From the NCBI RefSeq assembly GCF_004341825.1, contig NZ_SMAG01000002.1, forward strand, positions 1 to 64,000: DNA of 64,000 nt, in the 5' to 3' direction. Shown here piece by piece: positions 43,421 to 57,231 of this stretch. Each line of letters begins with the position of its first letter. Within the stretch, counting starts at the first letter, position 1. The notes below the pieces were generated by a model. That model worked only from the letters and a program-made list of their open reading frames with translations, did no database searches and was not told where the DNA came from. The position numbers and the translations under genes are program-made. This DNA is from Hazenella coriacea. Lineage in GTDB: Bacteria; Bacillota; Bacilli; Thermoactinomycetales; Thermoactinomycetaceae.

Positions 43421-43549
43421 TTGGGCGGCGCCATCGCATTGAAAATTTTAGCCCTTATTGGTTTAGTTGCATGTTTAGTATTAGGGATCATTGGGGTAAT
43501 CATGTCGATTTCTTCCTTCATGAAAAGTGCAAAGAGCCCCAAAGAGTAA
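43421..43549 (+). CDS. Small hydrophobic membrane protein
   Basis: A TTG start with a perfect AGGAGG nine bases upstream opens a 42-residue frame. It has a single strong membrane segment (ALKILALIGLVACLVLGIIG) followed by a basic tail (SSFMKSAKSPKE). A terminator follows about 75 bases later. A longer overlapping 82-codon frame in another phase was rejected because it lacks a usable ribosome site and runs into the terminator. No family is recognised; single-helix proteins like this often sit with larger membrane complexes. Confidence 0.62.
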   Translation: MGGAIALKILALIGLVACLVLGIIGVIMSISSFMKSAKSPKE

Positions 43550-43625
43550 TTCAATTATTTCCAGCTCATATCTTACACGATGAACCCAGAGAAGAACCGA
43601 TCAGGGTTGTGATCCATAAACACAA

Positions 43626-43667
43626 AAAACGCACTTACCACTTTTAATAGTAAGTGCGTTTCTCCTT
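43626..43667 (+). terminator. Terminator after the small membrane protein gene
   Basis: AAACGCACTTAC pairs with GTAAGTGCGTTT around about 11 bases, followed by CTCCTTT. The hairpin directly abuts the 3' end of the opposing tRNA-Ser gene. Confidence 0.82.
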
Positions 43668-43757
43668 TGGCGGAGAGGGTGGGATTCGAACCCACGGATG
43701 CCTCACGACATCGGCGGTTTTCAAGACCGCTGCCTTCAACCACTCGACCACCTCTCC
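43668..43757 (-). tRNA. tRNA-Ser (anticodon TGA)
   Basis: The reverse complement folds as a type II tRNA of 90 bases with encoded CCA. The anticodon loop CTTGAAA gives TGA (reading UCA). Acceptor and T arms equal those of the tRNA-Ser(CGA) at 19111-19203. It lies directly downstream of serS, so tRNA and synthetase are neighbours. Confidence 0.97.
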
Positions 43758-43843
43758 ATAGCCGAAATAACAAGGTTACAGAATATAATTATACAGATTT
43801 CTGAGCACTTGTCAACACTTCGGCTAGAAATATATTTTTTTAA

Positions 43844-45121
43844 TTATTTGCCGATGAATTCTCTGCCACCCATATAAGGTTGTAACACTTTAGGGATATA
43901 GATGCTTCCATCTGGTTGTTGATGATTTTCCAAGATGGCAGCGATGGTACGGTCGATCGCTAAGCCTGAGCCATTTAAGGTATGGACAAATTCTGGTTTG
44001 GCTTTGGCATTGCGCCGGAAACGGATGTTGGCACGGCGAGCTTGGAAATCTTCAAAGTTGCTGCACGACGAGATTTCCCGGTATGTGTTGTTGCTGGGCA
44101 TCCATACTTCCAAGTCATAAGTTTTTGCTGAAGCAAATCCAAGGTCACCAGTACATAGAATGACAACACGATAAGGTAGTTCTAACAGTTGTAGGACTTT
44201 CTCCGCATTGGCTGTTAGTTTTTCATGTTCGTCATACGAGGTTTCGGGTAGCACAAACTTAACTAATTCGATCTTGTTAAATTGGTGTTGGCGGATTAGT
44301 CCACGGGTATCTCTACCTGCAGCCCCCGCTTCCGAACGAAAACAACCGCTGTAAGCAACAAAGTAGTTAGGTAAGTCTTCTCCACGTATGATTTCATCTG
44401 CATAATAGTTGGTAACAGGGACTTCGGCCGTAGGAATTAGGTAGTATCCAGTGTCCTCTACCGCAAACGCATCTTCAGCGAATTTTGGAAGCTGTCCTGT
44501 TCCCGTCATGCTAGCCCGGTTGACCAAGTAAGGGGGAAGGATCTCAGTATAGCCATGATCTTCGGTATGAAGATCTAGCATAAAGTTCATCAATGCTCGT
44601 TCTAATCTGGCACCTAATCCTTTGTAAAAGACAAAGCGTGATCCAGCTACTTTGCTTGCCCGTTCAAAGTCAAGAAAGTCATGTTCAGTTGCAATTTCCC
44701 AGTGTGGCTTTCGATCTAGGGTATCTGTAGGCACATCTCCCCAATAACGAACGGGAACATTTTGATTTTCATCTTCACCCACTGGAACGGTTTCGTGCGG
44801 AAAGTTGGGGAGAGTTAACATTTGTTGCTTTAACTGTTCATCACAGGTTCTGAGCTCATCATCTAGCTGTTTAATCTCATCTCCCACTCTTCTCATCTCT
44901 ATAATCTTATCTTCTGCGTCTTCTTTCGCTTTTTTCTTTTCCGCTATTTCCCGGGAAACCATGTTACGTTGATTCTTGAGTTGCTCTGTACGTTGAATGA
45001 AGTCGCGTCGTTTTTCATCCAACTCTAAAAACAAATCTAATGTCTCTACATCTACATCTCTTTTGGCCAGTAATTCTTTGACTTGATCAAAATGGTTACG
45101 AAAAAACTTAATGTCATGCAT
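43844..45121 (-). CDS. serS: Seryl-tRNA synthetase
   Basis: The 425 residues are the full length of a class II SerRS. The N-terminal long coiled coil (about 30-105) contacts the tRNA variable arm. The catalytic core has motif 1 (near [20 protein letters not shown]), motif 2 ([25 protein letters not shown]) and motif 3 ([17 protein letters not shown]). A Ser T-box leader precedes the gene, so it is induced when tRNA-Ser is uncharged. Confidence 0.97.
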   Translation of the reverse strand: MHDIKFFRNHFDQVKELLAKRDVDVETLDLFLELDEKRRDFIQRTEQLKNQRNMVSREIAEKKKAKEDAEDKIIEMRRVGDEIKQLDDELRTCDEQLKQQMLTLPNFPHETVPVGEDENQNVPVRYWGDVPTDTLDRKPHWEIATEHDFLDFERASKVAGSRFVFYKGLGARLERALMNFMLDLHTEDHGYTEILPPYLVNRASMTGTGQLPKFAEDAFAVEDTGYYLIPTAEVPVTNYYADEIIRGEDLPNYFVAYSGCFRSEAGAAGRDTRGLIRQHQFNKIELVKFVLPETSYDEHEKLTANAEKVLQLLELPYRVVILCTGDLGFASAKTYDLEVWMPSNNTYREISSCSNFEDFQARRANIRFRRNAKAKPEFVHTLNGSGLAIDRTIAAILENHQQPDGSIYIPKVLQPYMGGREFIGK

Positions 45122-45146
45122 ACATCCTTAGCCCCCTTTAAGAAAT

Positions 45147-45404
45147 AAAAAAACCTTCCAGCCCCAAAAAGGGACGGAAGGTTCCGCGTTGCCACCCTTG
45201 TTGACTGTTCAGTTAGTAAACAGTCCACTCGATGCGAAATAACGGCTCGCTACCGATCACGTTTAGGCAAATGTTTGCGTTCACGTTTCGCTCCGAGGTG
45301 GATTCACCGTTGCTTAGGACGATTCGCACCAACCATCGCCTCTCTGATTCTAAGTTCAAACGGTTACTCTTCTCTTCTACACGTTCATTTCTGTGTAATT
45401 ATTT
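45147..45404 (-). promoter_or_regulatory. T-box riboswitch (Ser specifier) of serS
   Basis: On the minus strand the leader carries the T-box AAGGGTGGCAACGCGG (45184-45199), which can pair with an uncharged tRNA acceptor end, and a terminator hairpin (CCTTCC ... GGAAGG) with a T run at 45147-45186. In stem I an AGTA / GAA loop-E pattern flanks TCC (45300-45302), a serine codon, as specifier. The promoter is just upstream. Readthrough occurs when tRNA-Ser is uncharged. Confidence 0.93.
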
Positions 45405-45410
45405 ATCATT

Positions 45411-45438
45411 ATTATATCCTATTTTACGCAGTTGGCAA
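45411..45438 (-). promoter_or_regulatory. serS promoter
   Basis: On the minus strand -35 TTGCCA (45433-45438) and -10 TATAAT (45411-45416) are 16 bp apart. The predicted start near 45404 gives a T-box leader of about 260 bases. Confidence 0.75.
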
Positions 45439-45493
45439 CAAACTCTTTCACCAAATAGACGAAAGTATAAATGGTACTTGGTCAGGAATCCTC

Positions 45494-46354
45494 TTACCAA
45501 CCACGCTCTTGCATCCGCTCAGCAGGACTTAACTTAGAGATTTCGATCCCTGCCATTGGATTACCAAGATCTTTAGATACCTCTGCGATTAAAGCAAAGT
45601 CCTCATAATGAGCAGTTGCTTCAACAATCGCTCTAGCAAACTTCTCAGGGTTGTCCGATTTAAAAATTCCAGAACCTACAAATACACCATCTGATCCCAA
45701 ATGCATCATTAATGCCGCATCCGCAGGGGTAGCAACTCCACCTGCTGCAAAGTTCACCACAGGTAGTTTTCCTTTTTCATGAACTTCTAACAATAGTTCA
45801 TAAGGTGCACCTAGCTCTTTCGCTTCTGTCATTAATTCATCTCGAGACATGCCTTGTACTTTGCGAATCTGACTTTGCATCATTCGCATATGGCGAACCG
45901 CTTCTACAATATTTCCTGTTCCAGGTTCCCCTTTGGTACGCATCATTGAAGCACCTTCACCGATCCGACGTAAAGCTTCGCCTAAGTTACGAGCTCCACA
46001 AACAAAAGGAACTTTAAACTGAGATTTGTCGATGTGGAATGTTTCGTCTGCGGGTGTAAGTACTTCACTCTCATCAATATAATCGACACCCATCGACTCA
46101 AGCAGACGTGCTTCTACAAAATGACCAATCCGTGCTTTGGCCATCACCGGAATGGAAACGGCACTCATCACTTCTTCTACAATGCGAAGATCTGCCATCC
46201 GAGCAACTCCACCAGCCGCTCTTATATCGGACGGAACCCGCTCAAGCGCCATAACCGCAACAGCTCCTGCTTGTTCCGCGATTTTAGCTTGTTCTGCATT
46301 AACAACGTCCATGATGACGCCGCCTTTTTGTATTTCTGTCAGATGTTCACTCAT
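45494..46354 (-). CDS. pdxS: Pyridoxal 5'-phosphate synthase lyase subunit PdxS
   Basis: This 286-residue TIM barrel is nearly colinear with B. subtilis PdxS ([75 protein letters not shown], ends MQERGW). The N-terminus is about eight residues shorter than usual. It condenses ribose 5-phosphate, glyceraldehyde 3-phosphate and ammonia into PLP. The glutaminase partner PdxT, normally next, is absent: the serS promoter begins about 55 bp after the stop codon. Confidence 0.96.
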   Translation of the reverse strand: MSEHLTEIQKGGVIMDVVNAEQAKIAEQAGAVAVMALERVPSDIRAAGGVARMADLRIVEEVMSAVSIPVMAKARIGHFVEARLLESMGVDYIDESEVLTPADETFHIDKSQFKVPFVCGARNLGEALRRIGEGASMMRTKGEPGTGNIVEAVRHMRMMQSQIRKVQGMSRDELMTEAKELGAPYELLLEVHEKGKLPVVNFAAGGVATPADAALMMHLGSDGVFVGSGIFKSDNPEKFARAIVEATAHYEDFALIAEVSKDLGNPMAGIEISKLSPAERMQERGW

Positions 46355-46507
46355 GATTTAGCCCCCTCATTTTCCAGACAAACGATAGTCAACAGGTGAA
46401 TCAATTACTATGTATCCACCTAAATGGTTACTGATCAACAGTAACAAATAAATAATACTATACCGATCTCTTCTATTATAGTTTATCCAGAGGAAACTAA
46501 AAATAGG

Positions 46508-47746
46508 TTACTCAAACCAGTCACTAATGGTATCTCCAACATCTCTAAAGAATAAGCGGAACCAACTTCCTTCTTCAATATCTGTCTGTGTGATCACTTC
46601 AACTGGCTCCATACCTGGAATTTCTTTTCCTTTATACAGTACTTGGGCTTCACCCACTACAGTTCCAGCGTTGATTGGTGCTTGTAGATTGGGTTTATAG
46701 GTCACTTTAATCTCATATTGATCTTGTTCATTTTTGTGTGTAGGTAGTTGAACATTGGTTTTGGCAACAACAGGTACTTCTCTTTCCACACCATTTGGAA
46801 GAGAGAGTTCCTCATATTTGGGAATGGGCTTATTTTCAGGAACCAAGTTTTGAAACTCAAATTCTTGGAAACCATAATCCAACAGTTTGGCAGTTTCTTT
46901 AAAGCGGTTGATTTGTGAGTTTGTCCCCATCACTACCGTGACTAAGCGATAGGATCCCCGTTGAGCTGTTCCAGTAAAACAATATCCAGCAGCATCGGTA
47001 TATCCCGTTTTCACACCATCTACGCCATCATATTCCACTTGTGAGCCAGGTAGCATAAAATTCCAATTTGGCACTTTCATCTCTCTAGACGTACCTTTTC
47101 CAAATGTATAATTGGGGATCGAAGTGATCTCTAATACATCTGGATGTTCTTTCATTAACTCCTTAGCCAAAATAGCTGAATCTCTTGCTGACATGACATG
47201 TTTTCCATCACATTGAGGTGGATCTGGGTAGAGGTGTTTCTCTAAGCCTGTAGAATAACAGTAATGTGTGTGATTCATCCCCAACTCTTTTGCCTTTTGA
47301 TTCATCATATCGACAAACTTCTCTTCACTTTCTCCGATATGTTCAGCTAATACAACAGTGGCGTCGTTGGCGGATTGAACTGCCATCGCAATAAACAACT
47401 CTTTAACTGTCTCTTTTTCTCCTGCCCTTAAACCGATCGAAGCTTCTTGAATCGCCGCAGCTCGTGGGCTCACCGTAACTTGGTCTTCCCACTTTAGCTT
47501 GCCCTCTTTGATCAGATCAAGAACTACGAATTCGGACATCATTTTGGTCATACTTGCGGGAGGTCTAGCCTCATCCATTTGTTTTTCCTCTAGGATTGCT
47601 CCTGATTCAAAGTCCATCACAATATATGATTTAGCATTAATTTCAAGTTTACTTTCCTCTGCCCATGCTCTCCCCGGGAGAAACATAAGACAAAAAATAA
47701 TTAAGCTCAGTAGTTTCGAAGTCCATGTTGATCTAGTTCGCTTCAA
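46508..47746 (-). CDS. dacA: D-alanyl-D-alanine carboxypeptidase (PBP5 type)
   Basis: The 412 residues have a signal peptide (cleaved after AWA, about 29), the active-site SxxK (PASMTKM, Ser about 65), SAN (VQSANDA), KTG (GVKTGYTDAAGYC) and a C-terminal beta domain with a weak amphipathic anchor (WFRLFFRDVGDTISDW). It trims the terminal D-Ala of peptidoglycan stem peptides at the membrane surface. The start is a TTG with AGGAGA upstream. It lies between guaB and pdxS as in B. subtilis. Confidence 0.95.
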   Translation of the reverse strand: MKRTRSTWTSKLLSLIIFCLMFLPGRAWAEESKLEINAKSYIVMDFESGAILEEKQMDEARPPASMTKMMSEFVVLDLIKEGKLKWEDQVTVSPRAAAIQEASIGLRAGEKETVKELFIAMAVQSANDATVVLAEHIGESEEKFVDMMNQKAKELGMNHTHYCYSTGLEKHLYPDPPQCDGKHVMSARDSAILAKELMKEHPDVLEITSIPNYTFGKGTSREMKVPNWNFMLPGSQVEYDGVDGVKTGYTDAAGYCFTGTAQRGSYRLVTVVMGTNSQINRFKETAKLLDYGFQEFEFQNLVPENKPIPKYEELSLPNGVEREVPVVAKTNVQLPTHKNEQDQYEIKVTYKPNLQAPINAGTVVGEAQVLYKGKEIPGMEPVEVITQTDIEEGSWFRLFFRDVGDTISDWFE

Positions 47747-47950
47747 AGATCATCTCTCCTATGAATCAGTACGTATAGATCTATTTAAAATGGCAAATTC
47801 AATATATTAAAAACATCTATAACTTATTTTGAAAATATTTCATATCCCCTTTTAGTTTACATAATAAAAGGCAAAAAGAAAATCGAAAAAGTGAAAAGCT
47901 GGTTAAAGTCTAGAAATATAAAATATCTATACAAATATTAGAAACACCAA

Positions 47951-47992
47951 AAGAAAGGATCTATGAGCTTTAACTCACAGATCCCTTCTTTG
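47951..47992 (-). terminator. Terminator after guaB
   Basis: AAAGAAAGGATCT-TGAG pairs with CTCA-AGATCCCTTCTTT around six bases. On the minus strand it is followed by TTTCTTTTGG. Confidence 0.82.
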
Positions 47993-48019
47993 AAATCGCA
48001 TCAGAAATCCCTGTCCATT

Positions 48020-49597
<1,578 letters not shown>

Positions 49598-49601
49598 TTA
49601 T

Positions 49602-49641
49602 TGTGGATAACTTGTGGGCAACTACTATATATTGTGGATAA
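49602..49641. promoter_or_regulatory. Pair of DnaA boxes upstream of guaB
   Basis: Two perfect DnaA boxes (TGTGGATAA, i.e. TTATCCACA on the minus strand) at 49602-49610 and 49633-49641 lie exactly 31 bp apart, three helical turns. Both sit in a repeated ATTGTGGATAACTTGTGG context. Perfect boxes also occur at 50370-50378 and 51052-51060 inside the next gene. The rest of 49642-50070 is non-coding without other clear features. Confidence 0.75.
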
Positions 49642-50070
49642 CTTGTGGAGATTGTGGATTCCCTCTATTCCCTCACCCTTAAAATGAACGAATTTGGGAA
49701 TCATTAGAAATGAAAATACATCTTTTTGGAATGTGTTAATGAGACCATCCATTCCTCCTGATCGATCCATCAACTTAAAACAAACCTCTCACTAGTTGTA
49801 TCCATGAGGATTCCATTTCATCCAAGTAAAGGATGGTTGGACTGCCTCAGGAGTTAAATCACAAATCCCTTTTCCCCCATGTGCACCATTTTCTTGCCGT
49901 TGATTTCCCTCATCCACATTATTTCCGAATCAGTACACGACAAAAACCTGTCCAGAGCTCCGATCACTTGTCCATTCTAGTAAAAAGGGGTTCCTCATAA
50001 ATCAGATTCATTGTAATAACATGTGGAGTATTATCAAACGATAATAGGAAATGGAGGTGAACAGTCATCC

Positions 50071-51132
50071 ATGTGTTCCATACGCAAGATTAGCTGTGAA
50101 TCACCAGAAAAATATATCTGGGATGAGTTTTTGTATTTGGAAAATGAATCAGTAGCCAAACGTTTCCTCACTCAGAAATATTCAGCACTTGGGGCTTCTC
50201 ATGCAGAGCGGGTTTCATTTCGGAATGTGTACGATTTTATTTCTTATATCAAACAAGCAAGAAACTCTTTTCTGTCTATTAAAAAGAATAGCTTATGGAT
50301 TCAACCTCTTCTACTCTATTATGGAATGATGGGCCTCTTAAAGGCACTTTTACTTACAATTGACACAGATTATCCACAAAATACAACTGTACTACGACAC
50401 GGTCTATCTACAAGAAAACGAAAGAAAGTTCCCTTTCGGTTTAGCCAAGATGAAATTAGAGTACAAAAAGAAGGTTTATTTCCTCATCTCGCTAAGCTTT
50501 TGGGAGTTTCGATTGCAACTGGAGAAACATTTATCACGCGGAATCTTTTAGGGATGATTCCTGATTTGCAATCAACTTATCAACGTGTATTCAATCATCC
50601 TTCATTGATTCCTATTGAACTATCTCATGATCACCCCATCCCAGAAGCGACCCATATGGAGTGGGAGATTGAGGATTCAGTTCTTGATCAACTCCATCTC
50701 ACTCCTCAATCATTAGTTGAAAAGCTAAACTCTCACTCTATTTCAAGTCAGTTTCGCTTATCGCTATCCCAAGATCAAAAGAATCGTGTTCAAATGATAT
50801 GGCTAAATTCGGAAGTTCCACATGTAAATAGTTGGAGCAAAGGGTTTAATCATCCCTGGTTCATGAGTGACAAAAAGGGCAATTATTACCTGTGGTTAAG
50901 TAATAATTGCCCCATTCATCCCATTCCGGAATATCTCACACTTTATATGCTTCTATTTTCTTTGAGTATGCTATGCCGTTATGATCCACCCTTATGGGGA
51001 GAAATTATCGATAGCGACATGTCTGAAGAACGAATCTTGATTGAGCAATTGTTATCCACAGTCACTCGCAAGTTTCCACAAATGATCCTTGAACTCTTCT
51101 ATGAGGAGAAATGGATTCTTCGGATCCAATAA
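50071..51132 (+). CDS. yaaC: YaaC family protein
   Basis: This is a protein of about 353 residues with no known function. It is recognised by its place between guaB and gyrA on the strand opposite to both, as yaaC is in B. subtilis, and by its Trp/Tyr/Leu-rich pattern (VYDFISYIKQARNSF, IQPLLLYYGMMGLLKALLL, RHGLSTRKRK). The ATG at 50071 has GGAGGTG 11 bases upstream; an upstream frame of 16 codons is not used. Its stop codon is two bases from the gyrA stop codon, with no terminator between the convergent genes. Confidence 0.85.
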   Translation: MCSIRKISCESPEKYIWDEFLYLENESVAKRFLTQKYSALGASHAERVSFRNVYDFISYIKQARNSFLSIKKNSLWIQPLLLYYGMMGLLKALLLTIDTDYPQNTTVLRHGLSTRKRKKVPFRFSQDEIRVQKEGLFPHLAKLLGVSIATGETFITRNLLGMIPDLQSTYQRVFNHPSLIPIELSHDHPIPEATHMEWEIEDSVLDQLHLTPQSLVEKLNSHSISSQFRLSLSQDQKNRVQMIWLNSEVPHVNSWSKGFNHPWFMSDKKGNYYLWLSNNCPIHPIPEYLTLYMLLFSLSMLCRYDPPLWGEIIDSDMSEERILIEQLLSTVTRKFPQMILELFYEEKWILRIQ

Positions 51133-51134
51133 GG

Positions 51135-53597
51135 TTATTTATTATCCTCTTTTTCTTTCAAGGTCTCCTCTTCGTCCTCGGAACTTGGCACACGAGCAAC
51201 CGTTGAGACTTGCTCGTCTCCCTCTACTTTAATCAGCTTCACACCTTGTGAAGGACGACCAATGGTAGAGATTCCAGCGACAGGGATCCGAATGACCATT
51301 CCTGATTGTGTAACGATCATTAATTCCTCTTCATCGGAAACAACTTTATGCCCAATAACAGGTCCGTTTTTGGCAGTCACTCGACAAGTGATGATTCCTT
51401 TTCCTCCTCGGGCTTGTACACGATACTCTTTTTCAGGAGTCCGTTTACCAAAACCATTTTGTGTGACAACCAGAACATCTTTTCCTGGAGTGATGATATC
51501 CATATCAATGACAAAGTCGTCTTCACCTAAAGTGATTCCTTTAACACCCGTTGCAGCACGCCCCATTTCCCTAACATCTTGCTCATGGAAACGAATCGCT
51601 AACCCTGCATTCGTACCGAGGATCATTTCTTGGTTTCCGTCTGTGAGTCGAACACCTACAAGCTCGTCCCCATCGCGCAAATTAATGGCAAACAAACCAT
51701 TACGTCGGATATTTTCAAAATCAGATAGGGCCGACTTTTTAACAACCCCATACTTGGTAACGAAGAATAGGTATTCAGCAGGAACAAATTCTTTAACTGG
51801 AATAACCGCATGGATATACTCATCTTGATCGATTTGTATTAAGTTGATAATCGGTGTCCCTTTTGCAGTTCGGCTCAGTTCAGGTAACTCATAAGCCTTC
51901 ATCCGATATACGCGACCTTTGTTGGAGAAGAAAAGTAAATGGTTATGTGAATGGGTGACGAAGAGAGTTTGTACAAAGTCGTCATCTCGGGTTCCCATTC
52001 CCGTAACCCCTTTTCCACCTCTTTTTTGAGTTCGATAGTTGGATAGAGACATCCGCTTAATATAACCCCGATGTGTAAGCATGATCGCCACTTCATCTTC
52101 GGGGATCAGATCTTCTTCGACAATCTCTCCCACATCTCTCATGATCATCGTACGCCGCTCGTCTTTAAAGCGGTCTCTGATCTCAACAAGTTCGTCTCGA
52201 ACGACTCCACGAATTTTTGCTTCATCTGCTAAGATCGAGCGTAGTTCAGCAATGGTTTTGAGTAGATCTTGATACTCCGACTCAATCTTCTCACGTTCTA
52301 ATCCTGTGAGTCGTTGTAATCGCATATCTAAGATGGCATTGGTCTGTTTTTCAGTTAAGCCAAAGCGTTCCATCAAACCTTTTCGAGCTTCAGCTGTCGT
52401 CTGTGAAGAGCGAATTAATTGGATCACTTCATCGATATGATCAAGAGCAATCCGATAACCTTCTAAGATATGCGCCCGTTCTTCAGCTTTGTTTAAGTCG
52501 AACTGGGTTCGACGACGAATGACTTCGATTTGGTGTTCAAGATAGTGATACAATGCTTGTTGAAGATTTAAGACATGTGGTTCACCATGAACTAATGCCA
52601 ACATATTGACACCAAAGCTGGTTTGTAAAGTAGTGTGTTTGTATAAGTTATTAAGAACAATTTGCGGGTTCACATCCCGGCGTAGTTCAATCACTACTCG
52701 CATTCCTGTACGATCTGACTCGTCTCTCAGATCCGTAATTCCTTCGATCCGCTTGTCACGAACCAAGTCAGCAATTTTCTCTACCAATTTTGCTTTATTG
52801 ACTTGGTAAGGAAGCTCTTCAACAATGATTCTCATTTTTCCGTTGGCGGCTTCCTCGATGTTTGTTTTGGCTCGAATTCGAATACTACCCCGACCTGTGC
52901 GGAAAGCCTTACGGATTCCCTCGTGTCCAAGGATAATTCCACCCGTTGGGAAGTCAGGTCCCTTAACGACTTTCATTAAGTCTTCAACGGTCACATCTGG
53001 GTTATCAATCATCATTAAAATGCCATCGATGATCTCACGTAAGTTATGAGGTGGAATATTAGTAGCCATCCCAACGGCGATCCCCGCTGCCCCATTAACT
53101 AATAAGTTAGGAAAACGTGACGGCATGACCAAAGGTTCTAGCTGTTGACCATCATAGTTAGGACCAAAATCAATGGTATCTTTCTGAATGTCGCGCATCA
53201 TCTCCAATGTGATGGGTGCCATTCGCGCTTCGGTATACCTCATCGCAGCAGGTGCGTCTCCATCAATCGAACCAAAGTTTCCGTGACCATCAACTAACAT
53301 ATAGCGATAAGAGAAATCTTGTGCCATCCGAACCATGGCATCATACACACCCACGTCACCATGTGGATGATATTGAGCCGTTACGTTTCCTGCTACACGT
53401 GAAGACTTTTTATAGGGTTTATCTGGAGTCATTCCTAATTCATGCATCGTATATAAAATTCGGCGATGAACTGGCTTCAGTCCATCTCGAACATCTGGAA
53501 GCGCACGACTGACAATGACGCTCATTGCATAGTCGAGAAATGAGGTCTTCATTTCTTCACTAATATTTACTTCTTGCACACGTTGTGAATCTGCCAT
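51135..53597 (-). CDS. gyrA: DNA gyrase subunit A
   Basis: The 820 residues include the N-terminal winged-helix/tower breakage-reunion domain with the catalytic Tyr in [10 protein letters not shown] (about residue 122), the quinolone-binding region near [17 protein letters not shown], and a C-terminal six-bladed beta-pinwheel with GyrA boxes ([18 protein letters not shown]). The tail is acidic ([14 protein letters not shown]). It forms A2B2 gyrase with GyrB. It follows gyrB by 40 bp. Confidence 0.98.
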   Translation of the reverse strand: MADSQRVQEVNISEEMKTSFLDYAMSVIVSRALPDVRDGLKPVHRRILYTMHELGMTPDKPYKKSSRVAGNVTAQYHPHGDVGVYDAMVRMAQDFSYRYMLVDGHGNFGSIDGDAPAAMRYTEARMAPITLEMMRDIQKDTIDFGPNYDGQQLEPLVMPSRFPNLLVNGAAGIAVGMATNIPPHNLREIIDGILMMIDNPDVTVEDLMKVVKGPDFPTGGIILGHEGIRKAFRTGRGSIRIRAKTNIEEAANGKMRIIVEELPYQVNKAKLVEKIADLVRDKRIEGITDLRDESDRTGMRVVIELRRDVNPQIVLNNLYKHTTLQTSFGVNMLALVHGEPHVLNLQQALYHYLEHQIEVIRRRTQFDLNKAEERAHILEGYRIALDHIDEVIQLIRSSQTTAEARKGLMERFGLTEKQTNAILDMRLQRLTGLEREKIESEYQDLLKTIAELRSILADEAKIRGVVRDELVEIRDRFKDERRTMIMRDVGEIVEEDLIPEDEVAIMLTHRGYIKRMSLSNYRTQKRGGKGVTGMGTRDDDFVQTLFVTHSHNHLLFFSNKGRVYRMKAYELPELSRTAKGTPIINLIQIDQDEYIHAVIPVKEFVPAEYLFFVTKYGVVKKSALSDFENIRRNGLFAINLRDGDELVGVRLTDGNQEMILGTNAGLAIRFHEQDVREMGRAATGVKGITLGEDDFVIDMDIITPGKDVLVVTQNGFGKRTPEKEYRVQARGGKGIITCRVTAKNGPVIGHKVVSDEEELMIVTQSGMVIRIPVAGISTIGRPSQGVKLIKVEGDEQVSTVARVPSSEDEEETLKEKEDNK

Positions 53598-53637
53598 ATC
53601 GTTGATCCCCCCGCTCTATCAGAAATCATCTACTGGA

Positions 53638-55557
<1,920 letters not shown>

Positions 55558-55597
55558 TCACCTGCTCTTTCCGATATCCACAAGCTGGTTTCCCTGA

Positions 55598-55852
55598 TTA
55601 TTTCCATAGCTTTTGACTTGACTGAGCCCTTTTTTTTAATGTGGAGGAGGAGATAGGCGAAGCATACACGTAGTTCGCCGTTATAATATAAGATTTAACA
55701 TCATCAGGAGAGATTTGCTCCACTTTTCCTTCTCTCTTGGCCAATTCAATATAAGGAAATTTGGATTCCTTCGCTTGGTAAACACTCGCATCAAGGATTG
55801 CGATCACCTCACGCATGCGAATCATCCGACTTCCACCTAGGTGAATAAACAC
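55598..55852 (-). CDS. remB: Extracellular matrix regulator RemB-like (DUF370)
   Basis: This 84-residue protein matches YaaB/RemB of B. subtilis: MFIHLGG at the start, EVIAILDASV, and the C-terminal YVYASPISSSTLKKRAQS. In Bacillus the family is linked to biofilm matrix gene control with RemA. It lies between recF and gyrB, its usual place. The recF stop codon is 9 bp upstream. Confidence 0.92.
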   Translation of the reverse strand: MFIHLGGSRMIRMREVIAILDASVYQAKESKFPYIELAKREGKVEQISPDDVKSYIITANYVYASPISSSTLKKRAQSSQKLWK

Positions 55853-55861
55853 CTTCCGATC

Positions 55862-56980
55862 TCACCTCAGTCCAGTTATAGTCCCTTGTTGCACCTGATA
55901 AGTTTGTGCTCTACTTAATGTCTCAGGGTCAATGCCTTCTAAGCTAGTCGTTGTTACGAAAGTTTGAACCCGCCCTCGAATCGCTTCTAACAAATGGGTT
56001 TTTCTAGTGTCATCTAACTCTGATAACACATCATCTAAAAGTAATATAGGATAATAGCTTATTTCATGATAAATTAATTCAATTTCTGCAAGCTTCAAAG
56101 AAAGCGCTGCAGTTCGTTGTTGCCCCTGAGACCCATAGGTATGAAGGTCTAATCCATTTGCAAGGAGTCGTAAGTCATCGCGGTGAGGTCCAATCAAAGT
56201 CGTCCCCCTTATAATTTCTTTATCTCGGATTCGTGTTAATTCCTGTTGCAATTGAATGGCCAACTCACTTTTTCCCATGTCTGGCTCAATTTGTAGAGAT
56301 GGAATATATTCTATCGTAAGTTCTTCACTTTGTTGAGTGATCATACCATGTATTTGTTTTGCCCACTTTCGAAGTGAATGCAAAAAGTGAAATCTCTTTT
56401 TCCAAATCTCGATACACAACTGAATCAGTTGTTGATCTAATACATCTAGTAATTCGTAACTAACCCCTTTATTTAAGGTCAATTGTTTTAATAAACTGTT
56501 TCGTTGCAGAATTAGTTTATTAAATTGTGATAAATAGTGAACATATGTGGGGCTGACTTGCCCAATCTCCATATCTAAAAAACGGCGGCGCACCTGAGGA
56601 CTTCCTTTGACAATCGCTAAGTCCTCAGGTGCGAATAATACAACAGGAAGAGAGCCGATATATTGGCTTAAACGAGGCTGTTCAATCCCATTTCGGCTCA
56701 CTTTCTTCCCTTTTTGAGACAATTTTACTTCAAGACGAATCATCTGTTGATCTTTTTTTACTTGAGCTTTTAAATGGGCTCCCTGGTGACCAAACTGTAT
56801 TAATTCTTTATGGGAGCGGGTACGGTGAGATTTGCCCATGCCTAGTACATAAAGGGACTCTAAAATATTTGTTTTTCCTTGGGCATTAGGTCCAACAAAC
56901 AGATGGAGTTCTTGAGGGCATTCTAAACTCAATCGATCGATATTACGGTACTGCTTGAGTTCTAATGTTTGAACGCGCAA
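55862..56980 (-). CDS. recF: DNA replication and repair protein RecF
   Basis: The 372-residue SMC-like ATPase has Walker A GPNAQGKTN (about 30-38), the signature region YGSQGQQRTAALSLKLAE (about 295-312) and Walker B LLLDDVLSELD. It binds gaps in DNA and works with RecO and RecR to load RecA. A TTG start with GGGAGGG upstream is used. Order dnaN-yaaA-recF is conserved. Confidence 0.97.
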   Translation of the reverse strand: MRVQTLELKQYRNIDRLSLECPQELHLFVGPNAQGKTNILESLYVLGMGKSHRTRSHKELIQFGHQGAHLKAQVKKDQQMIRLEVKLSQKGKKVSRNGIEQPRLSQYIGSLPVVLFAPEDLAIVKGSPQVRRRFLDMEIGQVSPTYVHYLSQFNKLILQRNSLLKQLTLNKGVSYELLDVLDQQLIQLCIEIWKKRFHFLHSLRKWAKQIHGMITQQSEELTIEYIPSLQIEPDMGKSELAIQLQQELTRIRDKEIIRGTTLIGPHRDDLRLLANGLDLHTYGSQGQQRTAALSLKLAEIELIYHEISYYPILLLDDVLSELDDTRKTHLLEAIRGRVQTFVTTTSLEGIDPETLSRAQTYQVQQGTITGLR

Positions 56981-56994
56981 GGAAGGGCCCTCCC

Positions 56995-57210
56995 TTAATC
57001 TTGGACCACTTGAATGGACCCAAATCCTGATATATCCACAAGATCCTGTGGATATATTTTTCGACCCCGTCTTACTTCTACTTCGCTATTCACTTTTACC
57101 TCTACCTCTTGTAAAAAAAACTTCGCATGACCACCGCTACCAATGAGGTCCACTCGTTTTAGTAACTGACCCAAGGTAATATAAGGCCCCTCTATTTTTA
57201 ACTGTCGCAA
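56995..57210 (-). CDS. yaaA: S4-domain RNA-binding protein YaaA
   Basis: The 71 residues are one S4 RNA-binding domain: YITLGQLLKRVDLIGSGGHAKFFLQE ... VNSEVEVRRGRKIYPQDLV. The B. subtilis homologue (YaaA, also RlbA) is involved in 50S ribosome maturation. It lies between dnaN and recF with short gaps, in the usual order. Confidence 0.94.
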   Translation of the reverse strand: MRQLKIEGPYITLGQLLKRVDLIGSGGHAKFFLQEVEVKVNSEVEVRRGRKIYPQDLVDISGFGSIQVVQD

Positions 57211-57231
57211 TCGCTTCCCTCCTTGATCTGG

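Noticed and set aside
43399-43647. 82-codon frame overlapping the small membrane protein gene
   Set aside because: It has no ribosome site at a useful distance, its composition is not protein-like, and its end runs into a terminator hairpin. The 42-codon frame in another phase has a perfect AGGAGG and a clear membrane helix.
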